Source: an uncultured Lacibacter sp.
Lineage (GTDB): Bacteria; Bacteroidota; Bacteroidia; Chitinophagales; Chitinophagaceae
Reading direction: 5' to 3'
NCBI RefSeq assembly: GCF_946479605.1
Contig: NZ_CAMLGT010000085.1
Span: forward strand, 1-13,232
Length of the DNA: 13,232 nt
The notes below the pieces were generated by a model that ran no database searches, was not told the origin of the DNA, and saw nothing but the letters and a program-made list of their open reading frames with translations. Each line of letters starts with the position of its first letter. The stretch's first letter is position 1. The translations under genes were made by a program, and so were the position numbers. Positions 8,031 through 13,232 of this stretch are shown piece after piece.

Positions 8031-8059
8031 CAAAAATAGGTTTTTGCAATTGAAAACAA
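8031..8059 (-). promoter_or_regulatory. Bacteroidota-type promoter for the unknown-protein/mutase unit
   Basis: Read on the minus strand: TTG (8059-8057), an 18-base spacer, then TATTTTTG (8038-8031), which fits the Bacteroidota consensus TTTG-N17-23-TAnnTTTG. Transcription would begin near 8026-8024, just upstream of the ATG at 8013. This supports that start over the upstream ATG at 8049, which lies inside the promoter. Confidence 0.5.
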
Positions 8060-8072
8060 GGGCTGTATGCAG

Positions 8073-8106
8073 TTTGCTCATGATAGGCAAGAACTGTGTA
8101 AATTTG
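8073..8106 (+). promoter_or_regulatory. Bacteroidota-type promoter for the Fe-S assembly gene
   Basis: TTTG (8073-8076), a 22-base spacer, then TAAATTTG (8099-8106) fit the TTTG ... TAnnTTTG consensus. Transcription would start near 8111-8113, leaving a short A-rich leader (AAACAAAAAAGT) before the ATG at 8123. It is back to back with the minus-strand promoter at 8031-8059. Confidence 0.5.
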
Positions 8107-8122
8107 CTGTAAACAAAAAAGT

Positions 8123-8461
8123 ATGGAAACATTAAGTGTGGCACCGGTAACATTTACAGCAACAGCAGCAGCTGAGTTAAATCGTTTGGCTGCAACACAG
8201 CTTGAAGGAAAGTATTTGCGTGTGGGTGCAAAGGGTGGCGGCTGCTCAGGTTTAAGTTATGTGCTTGAGTTTGATGAAAAGAAAGAAAATGATGAAGTGT
8301 TTGAAATAGATGGTATTACCTGCATCATGGAAAAAAGTCATGGCATGTACCTGTATGGTATGCAGGTTGACTGGGATAATGGATTGAATAACCGTGGCTT
8401 TACCTTTTCAAACCCAAATGCAAGCAAGACCTGCGGCTGTGGTACCAGTTTTGCGGTGTAA
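8123..8461 (+). CDS. IscA/SufA/ErpA-family (HesB-like) iron-sulfur cluster assembly protein
   Basis: A 112-residue A-type carrier that would hold Fe-S clusters and pass them to apo-proteins in the cytoplasm. The fold is recognised from VTFTATAAAELNRL, the strand LRVGAKGGGCSGLSYVLEF, and the C-terminal CGCG motif. The three cluster-ligand cysteines are present: Cys41, Cys104 and Cys106. One additional cysteine, Cys67, is not a family ligand. Length is typical (about 107-120). The sequence does not tell me which of IscA, SufA or ErpA it corresponds to, so no symbol is given. It has its own promoter match and a strong terminator directly downstream, so it is probably a single-gene transcript. 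Confidence 0.93.
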   Translation: METLSVAPVTFTATAAAELNRLAATQLEGKYLRVGAKGGGCSGLSYVLEFDEKKENDEVFEIDGITCIMEKSHGMYLYGMQVDWDNGLNNRGFTFSNPNASKTCGCGTSFAV

Positions 8462-8481
8462 TTATTTCCGGAAAAATAGTG

Positions 8482-8505
8482 AAACTCCCTGCCGGGAGTT
8501 TTTTT
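8482..8505 (+). terminator. Strong intrinsic terminator after the IscA-family gene
   Basis: The stem AAACTCCC (8482-8489) / GGGAGTTT (8494-8501) has a TGCC loop and runs into TTTTTTT (8499-8505). It is 20 bases after the stop at 8461. This is the most classical rho-independent terminator in the window and means the next gene needs its own promoter. Confidence 0.88.
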
Positions 8506-8567
8506 ATACCCATAACACGGTATTGAAAAATGAAATATATTGCTGTAACTCGCAAAAAATAAAACTG

Positions 8568-9458
8568 ATGAAAAAAATCTTTCTCTCTTTAATCGTTCTG
8601 GCTTTACTCACTGCCGATGAAAGCATTGCCCAGCGAAGACAACCGGCTGCAGTTACCGGCTTAATTGGCAACGAAGGCGGACAGAATGATAAGAAGAACA
8701 GCAACAGTAATGAACTCCGGATCGTGAATGCGGAGAAAGTGATGGATATGGACATACCCGAAGGTGGCGCCAACGGTGCTGCTGTTGTTTACCATCCACA
8801 GGAAAAATTATACTATGCTGCACAAGCGGGGAATATGGTGTTCCCCCTTGTTATTTTTAATGCCAATGGCAAAGTTGTTTCGGCTGATGACCAACAAACA
8901 CTTATTGATGTGCGTGGACTTTGGTATAACCCCAAAACAAAAAAACTGGAGGGTAATGCCTATAATGAGTTTGGCTGGTTTTCGTACGAACTGAATTCAG
9001 AGGGACAGCCAACAAGTGTGATAAATAAGAAAGAAGGGATGTACCAGCCCGATCAGAACAGTGCCGGTGTATTGAATACAGAAGATAATGAGGTGTTGTT
9101 TTTGAATGCGCTGAACATTGCCTGTTATACTGTTGATGGTGTAGATAAGCGTAAAAACATTAAACTGAATTTTGGTGCAACCAGTACCGGAGATGCTGTT
9201 GACATAAGCATTGAAAGTTTTGAAGAAACATATAATGTGCGTTCAATGGTTTACACAGGAATAAAAGGAGCGGAAATAGGTTTGCTGAATGTTGTAAAAA
9301 AACAGGTTGAGCTGTATAATATCAAAACTGGTTACATGAGCCAGGTGATTAAACTGCCAATAGAATTTGAAGTGGAACGCTTCTTTAACTTCTCTTATGC
9401 AAACGGTATTTACTGGGTATTTGATAAACAAAAGCGTAAATGGAATGGATATAAATGA
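8568..9458 (+). CDS. Secreted protein of unknown function with beta-propeller-like repeats
   Basis: A 296-residue exported protein I do not recognise. The start at 8568 is chosen for the signal peptide (MKKIFLSLIVLALLTADESI, then AQ). The longer open frame to 8394 overlaps the upstream gene and crosses its terminator. After a Gly/Asn/Lys-rich linker (about 32-50), the mature part shows about five loosely repeated segments of 35-55 residues. Each pairs a hydrophobic strand with a turn: VVYHPQEKLYYAAQAG, LWYNPKTKKLEGNAYNEFGW, VLNTEDNEVLFLNALNIACY, MVYTGIKGAEIGLLNVVKKQ and FSYANGIYWVFDKQKRKW. The pattern is like blades of a small beta-propeller, which suggests binding rather than catalysis, but this is inference. 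No cysteine pairs or catalytic motif stand out. It is followed by a perfect palindrome and a convergent gene. Confidence 0.75.
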   Translation: MKKIFLSLIVLALLTADESIAQRRQPAAVTGLIGNEGGQNDKKNSNSNELRIVNAEKVMDMDIPEGGANGAAVVYHPQEKLYYAAQAGNMVFPLVIFNANGKVVSADDQQTLIDVRGLWYNPKTKKLEGNAYNEFGWFSYELNSEGQPTSVINKKEGMYQPDQNSAGVLNTEDNEVLFLNALNIACYTVDGVDKRKNIKLNFGATSTGDAVDISIESFEETYNVRSMVYTGIKGAEIGLLNVVKKQVELYNIKTGYMSQVIKLPIEFEVERFFNFSYANGIYWVFDKQKRKWNGYK

Positions 9459-9490
9459 TCCTGCACTTCATCGCCAAACAAAACAAAATT

Positions 9491-9532
9491 ATAAAAGCGA
9501 AACCCGGTCAATTGACCGGGTTTCGCTTTTAT
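9491..9532. terminator. Perfect 42-base palindrome, bidirectional terminator between convergent genes
   Basis: Positions 9491-9511 are the exact reverse complement of 9512-9532, with no mismatch and no spacer (centre TCAATTGA). The GC core is AAACCCGGTC and the outer part AAAAGCG/CGCTTTT. It sits 33 bases after the stop of the plus-strand gene and 16 bases after the stop of secDF on the other strand. On the minus strand the stem is followed by AATTTTGTTTTG, a good U-rich tail; on the plus strand by TTTTATC within the stem end. Confidence 0.82.
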
Positions 9533-9547
9533 CTGTAAGTGTTGATC

Positions 9548-12541
9548 TTATCCGATAGTATGTCTTGCTTTTGCAAGTGTTTTGTCTTTTTCAGGTTGAC
9601 CCAACGGTTTGTCTTTTGCAAAATCCATCAGGATAGGTGCTGCAACAAACACAGAAGAGTAGATACCTGTAATAACACCCACCAACATCGCAAAGGCAAA
9701 ACCACGGGTTACCTCACCACCAAAGATGAAGAGGATGAGGAGGGTTAAGAACACGGTAAGTGAAGTCATAATGGTACGTGCCAGTGTATCGTTAATTGCC
9801 TTGTTCAGGATTACGCCTTTAGGTTGACCAAACATTTTTGAACTGTATTCACGAACCCTGTCAAAAACAACCACCGTATCGTTCATTGAAAAACCGATTA
9901 CCGTTAATATTGCCGCAATAAAGTGCTGGTCAATTTCAAGCGGGAATGGTACAATGTTTCGGCAGAATGAAAATACGATCAATGTTACCAATACGTCGTG
10001 CAGCAACGCTACAATTGTACCCACTGAATAACGCCAGTCACGGAAACGTACAAAGATATATAGCGTAATTGCCAGCAGACCCAGAATTGTTGCCCAAAGA
10101 GCACCTTTCTTCAAATCGTCAGAAATGGTAGGCTGTACAGTTTGAGAACTTTGTTTGAATTGTTTATCAAACTGTTCGTACGTTGTATTAGCAGGTAAGA
10201 AAGGTTTCAATCCTTCGTACAGTTTAGTCTGTACTTCAGCATCAACATTCTGTCCTTGCTTTTCAATCAGGTAGTCCGTTGTAATGTTCAGCTGTTTAGC
10301 ATTGCCAACTGTTTTAATGATCGGGTATTTACCAAACACTTTATTCAGTTCGTCAGCAACCTCTGAGTTTTTCATTTCACGGTCAAACTTCACAGTATAA
10401 CTGCGGCCACCACGGAATTCCACACCATAATCAAAACCATTGAACAGTGTACCAATACCCAACAATAACACTAATACGGAGATCATATAAGTAACCTTAC
10501 GGATCTCAATGAATTTGTAGGCTGCGTGTGCAAATATTTTGCGTGATACAGCAGTGAAATATTCAAAGTGACGTTTCTTGTTTGTCCAGATATCAGTGAT
10601 AAGTCTTGAAACAAGGATACCGCAGAAAAGGCTCAACAGCAAACCAACGATCTGTGTGGTTGCAAAACCTTTTACAGGACCCAAACCAAAGTATAACAAA
10701 ATGAAAGCAGTTAACAGGGTAGTGATGTGACCATCCAATACCGGCGCCAGAGAACGTTTATAACCATCTTCCACAGCCATCTGGTAACTCTTACCTTTTG
10801 TTAGCTCTTCCTTGATACGTTCAAAGATGATTACGTTTGTATCAACGGCCATACCAATAGTTAACACCAGGCCGGCAATACCCGCAGCTGTTAATGTAGC
10901 ACCATAAATACTCAGTACACCAACAGTAAACAGAAGGTTAAGAATAAGAGCAATGTTTGCGATCCATCCACCGGTATTGTAATATACCAGCATGAGGATG
11001 AAGATGACAATAAATGAAATGATGAATGATAATGCTCCACCTTTTACTGCTTCAGCACCAAGTGTTGGACCAACAACCTGTTCCTGTACAATTTTAGCAG
11101 GCGCAGGAAGTTTACCTGTGCGTAATACGCTGGCAAGATCCTGTGCTTCCTGTACAGTAAAGTTTCCGCTGATTTGTGAAACACCACCGCTGATAGCACC
11201 ATTGGTAACAGAAGGCGCAGAATAGATATAATTATCTAATGCAATTGCAATACAATATTTACCGCTGAAGGCATCGCCTGTCATTTTTTCCCAAATGGTT
11301 GCACCACGGCTGTTCATTTCCATTTGTACTTCCGCTTTGTTATTGCGGTCGAAATCCTGGCGTGCATCAACAATATATTCACCGGTAAGTTTTGGCTGAT
11401 CGGAACCTGGAACAGTTTTGATGACATAGATCGGAAGCAGGCTTTCTCCGCTCTTGCTCTTACCTTCTGCCTTTGAGCCATACATAAAACGCATGGTAGA
11501 AGGGATGGAAGCTTTCACGATATCAAGATTGGCATACTTCGAAAAGATAGCTGTATCTGCTACACGGATCATACCCAGCATGGCAGAACCATCGGGCTGG
11601 TTGAAAGAAATGAGCGAGCTTACAGGAGTACCTGCGGCACCTAAAGCAGTATCAGCTTTTGCAAGTGCTCCTGTATCGGCTTTGGTTGTATCTGTAACTG
11701 CTCCGCTTAAGTAAGCTTTTACTTTTGCATCCATCTGACCAATGCTTTGCCCAATGATGGGATCGGCATTTGAATAGGTCTCCCAGAATTCAAGATTGGC
11801 AGTTGCCTGTAAGAATTTACGCACACGCTCAGGATCATCAACACCTGCCAATTCAACGGTAATGATGCCTTTGTTTACATCGTAGCTGATATTAGGCTGA
11901 GCCACACCAAACTGATCGATCCTTGCTTCAAGGCGGGCATGTGTTCTTTTGATAGCATCTCTTGCTTCCGTACGGATCGCTTCAAGTACATCGCTGTTAC
12001 TTGCATCGATCTTAATGTTTTTATTTTTACCACCGGCAAACAATGGTGCAAGACGGGCATTAAGAGACGCTTCTTTGTATGCTTCACCAAACAAGGTTAC
12101 AAAATCGGCATCACTGTTTTCTTTTTTCTGAGTGGCACTTGCTAGTGCTTTTGTGAGTACCGGATCTTTGGGGTTGTTACTCATAGAGCGGATTAACCCA
12201 TCTAATCCCACCTCAAGCGTAACGTTCATTCCACCTTGCAGATCAAGGCCAAGGTTCAGTTCCTTTTCAATTGCTTTTTGATAAGTGAGTTTTGAGTACA
12301 GAAGGGGAACATCGAGTATCACCTTTTCTTTCAGGCTGTCAACATACCTGCGGTAAACTGCATTGGTTGCAGAGTCCTTTGTTTCCTTTGGTGCGTTTGC
12401 GAAATTGTTCTTGACAAATTTCTCAGCTCTGGCTTTTTGTTCTTTCTCAAAACTGTTTACTATCCACGTAAAGCTTAACTGCCAAACGGAAATAAGGATG
12501 AGCATGATCGCAAAAAACCTGACCAAACCTTTCAGTGCCAT
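9548..12541 (-). CDS. secDF: SecDF fused protein-export membrane protein
   Basis: A 997-residue fusion of SecD and SecF, the proton-motive-force-driven accessory of the SecYEG translocon that pulls exported proteins through the inner membrane. The start at 12541 gives MALKGLVRFFAIMLILISVW, the first membrane helix; the longer frame to 12625 adds 28 residues and crosses a promoter match. SecD part: GLDLQGG (98-104) and the long periplasmic domain with VELAGVDDPERVRKFL, then five membrane helices (about 502-647) with Asp567 in GMAVDTNVIIFERI. SecF part: from about 683, FDYGVEFRGG (703-712), a periplasmic loop, then five helices (about 812-972) with Asp888 in SMNDTVVVFDRVRE. The two Asp residues are the family's proton-relay positions. 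Fused SecDF of about 1000 residues is usual for Bacteroidota. A Thr/Ala/Asp-rich insertion lies at about 282-312. No other sec gene is adjacent. Confidence 0.97.
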   Translation of the reverse strand: MALKGLVRFFAIMLILISVWQLSFTWIVNSFEKEQKARAEKFVKNNFANAPKETKDSATNAVYRRYVDSLKEKVILDVPLLYSKLTYQKAIEKELNLGLDLQGGMNVTLEVGLDGLIRSMSNNPKDPVLTKALASATQKKENSDADFVTLFGEAYKEASLNARLAPLFAGGKNKNIKIDASNSDVLEAIRTEARDAIKRTHARLEARIDQFGVAQPNISYDVNKGIITVELAGVDDPERVRKFLQATANLEFWETYSNADPIIGQSIGQMDAKVKAYLSGAVTDTTKADTGALAKADTALGAAGTPVSSLISFNQPDGSAMLGMIRVADTAIFSKYANLDIVKASIPSTMRFMYGSKAEGKSKSGESLLPIYVIKTVPGSDQPKLTGEYIVDARQDFDRNNKAEVQMEMNSRGATIWEKMTGDAFSGKYCIAIALDNYIYSAPSVTNGAISGGVSQISGNFTVQEAQDLASVLRTGKLPAPAKIVQEQVVGPTLGAEAVKGGALSFIISFIVIFILMLVYYNTGGWIANIALILNLLFTVGVLSIYGATLTAAGIAGLVLTIGMAVDTNVIIFERIKEELTKGKSYQMAVEDGYKRSLAPVLDGHITTLLTAFILLYFGLGPVKGFATTQIVGLLLSLFCGILVSRLITDIWTNKKRHFEYFTAVSRKIFAHAAYKFIEIRKVTYMISVLVLLLGIGTLFNGFDYGVEFRGGRSYTVKFDREMKNSEVADELNKVFGKYPIIKTVGNAKQLNITTDYLIEKQGQNVDAEVQTKLYEGLKPFLPANTTYEQFDKQFKQSSQTVQPTISDDLKKGALWATILGLLAITLYIFVRFRDWRYSVGTIVALLHDVLVTLIVFSFCRNIVPFPLEIDQHFIAAILTVIGFSMNDTVVVFDRVREYSSKMFGQPKGVILNKAINDTLARTIMTSLTVFLTLLILFIFGGEVTRGFAFAMLVGVITGIYSSVFVAAPILMDFAKDKPLGQPEKDKTLAKARHTIG

Positions 12542-12580
12542 AATAAAGTAATAATTTGGGTTCTTATTTTTTAAGGAGGG

Positions 12581-12588
12581 CAAAGATA
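12581..12588 (-). promoter_or_regulatory. Possible -7 element for secDF
   Basis: Read on the minus strand the sequence is TATCTTTG, an exact fit to TAnnTTTG, 39 bases upstream of the secDF ATG. I do not see a good TTTG at the expected distance upstream, so the promoter call is weak. It favours the 12541 start over the frame opening at 12625. Confidence 0.35.
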
Positions 12589-12648
12589 GGGGTTTCATAT
12601 CGAAAGCGAACAGGCCCCAAATCACTGTTATCCACTATTCTAAGGCCA

Positions 12649-12677
12649 TTTGTGTTGATTGTAATGCCGTATTTTTG
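12649..12677 (+). promoter_or_regulatory. Bacteroidota-type promoter overlapping the start of the lipoprotein gene
   Basis: TTTG (12649-12652), a 17-base spacer, then TATTTTTG (12670-12677) match both consensus elements. The predicted transcription start (about 12682-12684) falls at or just inside the assigned ATG (12681). Either the match is fortuitous, the mRNA is nearly leaderless, or translation starts at the next ATG (12708). Confidence 0.4.
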
Positions 12678-12680
12678 GGC

Positions 12681-13232
12681 ATGTTCAAATCTGTCGTTTT
12701 TGCCGGCATGGGCTTTTCCTTGCTGATAGCCCTGAACGCCTGCAAACCTGCTAAAACAGTGGTTGCCAACGAAAATTTTATTGAAAACCTGCTTGCAAGC
12801 CATCCCGCACTCTTTGGAAAGGTGCTGCAAAACCGTGATTCAATGCGGGTAGAGGTAATTTATACCCGCATTGACCGGGATAAAAAGAACCGTCCTCACT
12901 TTACCGATTACAGTTTTAACCTGAAGCCCGACCGTTACTTTTACCCGGCTTCAACGGTAAAGATGCCGGTGGCATTTCTTGCTTTGGAAAAATTACATCA
13001 GTTGGGACTCAGCCGTTCGGCCTCAATGATCACGGAAAAAGGGCAGGAGGGATTGACAGCAGTTTATAACGATCCTACTTCACCCGATGGCCGCCCAACC
13101 GTAGAACACTACATTAAAAAAATATTTGTGGTGAGTGATAACGATGCAAATAATCGTTTATATGAATTCCTGGGGCAGCAATACCTGCATGATCAGTTAG
13201 CTGCTAAAGGATATATCGCAGCACAGATCATC
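12681..13232 (+). CDS. Class A beta-lactamase-like serine hydrolase lipoprotein (partial, runs off the window)
   Basis: The first 184 residues of a gene that continues past the right edge. The N-terminus (MFKSVVFAGMGFSLLIALNAC) is a lipoprotein signal peptide with lipobox LNAC, so the mature protein would be anchored at Cys21 in the envelope. The catalytic SxxK is STVK (Ser91, Lys94) in FYPASTVKMPVAFLALEKL. The SDN motif of class A enzymes is present at Ser152-Asn154 (VVSDNDANNRLYEFLG). The region of the KTG motif and the omega-loop Glu is mostly off the window, so I cannot judge beta-lactam hydrolysis. The family in Bacteroidota is usually annotated as 'serine hydrolase'. It is divergent from secDF, across a 139-base gap with promoter matches on both strands. 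An in-frame ATG at 12708 is an alternative start but would remove the basic n-region. Confidence 0.87.
   Translation, partial: MFKSVVFAGMGFSLLIALNACKPAKTVVANENFIENLLASHPALFGKVLQNRDSMRVEVIYTRIDRDKKNRPHFTDYSFNLKPDRYFYPASTVKMPVAFLALEKLHQLGLSRSASMITEKGQEGLTAVYNDPTSPDGRPTVEHYIKKIFVVSDNDANNRLYEFLGQQYLHDQLAAKGYIAAQII

Noticed and set aside
8394..8567. N-terminal extension of the propeller-like gene
   Set aside because: It overlaps the end of the IscA-family gene and crosses a strong terminator; a clean signal peptide begins at 8568.
12573..12580. AAGGAGGG, a Shine-Dalgarno-like sequence on the plus strand
   Set aside because: No plus-strand start codon follows at a useful distance, and Bacteroidota make little use of such sites.
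12564..12830. Minus-strand open frame of 88 residues at the secDF/lipoprotein divergence
   Set aside because: It overlaps the opposing promoters and the conserved start of the lipoprotein gene, and shows no family resemblance.
1..13232. Mobile elements, CRISPR arrays, toxin-antitoxin or defence genes
   Set aside because: No transposase, integrase, regularly spaced repeats or known defence domains were seen; gene content and base use look uniform and chromosomal.

Overview
The window looks like ordinary chromosomal DNA from a member of the Bacteroidota, most likely the Chitinophagaceae. The signs are a single-chain SecDF, LytS/LytTR two-component genes, 'xxAQ' signal-peptide ends, matches to the Bacteroidota promoter consensus (TTTG ... 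TAnnTTTG), weak Shine-Dalgarno sequences, and a stand-alone methylmalonyl-CoA mutase large subunit next to a small membrane-anchored protein. The genus is inferred, not shown. I see no transposase, integrase, phage gene, CRISPR array, tRNA or rRNA. No gene-free gap exceeds about 170 bases.

Layout. Positions 1-266 (-) hold the 5' part of a secreted intradiol-dioxygenase-like gene, cut by an in-frame stop after which homologous sequence continues to the window edge. Divergent from it, 437-2175 (+), is a tightly coupled sensor kinase and LytTR response regulator pair. Next come two separately exported hydrolases on the minus strand: an M20 amidohydrolase (2260-3546) and a class-C-type serine hydrolase (3674-5188). 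An AT-rich 17-bp inverted repeat lies between them. At 5328-8013 (-) is a probable three-gene unit: a membrane-anchored protein of unknown function, then the mutase large subunit, then a YhbP-like flavin-reductase-fold protein, closed by an intrinsic terminator.

At 8014-8122 back-to-back promoters serve that unit and, on the plus strand, an IscA/HesB-type Fe-S assembly protein (8123-8461). A strong terminator separates it from a secreted, repeat-containing, propeller-like protein of unknown function (8568-9458). A perfect 42-base palindrome separates that gene from the convergent secDF (9548-12541, -). At the right edge a class-A-beta-lactamase-like lipoprotein gene begins (12681, +) and runs off the window.

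The genes are mostly independent housekeeping and envelope functions: export (SecDF), exported hydrolases that SecDF would help translocate, Fe-S maturation, and B12-dependent acyl-CoA metabolism. I do not see a clear undescribed multi-gene system. The best leads are the interrupted dioxygenase, the mutase/unknown-protein pairing, the unknown propeller-like protein, the unexplained inverted repeat, and hairpins with a shared AAAGCG clamp.
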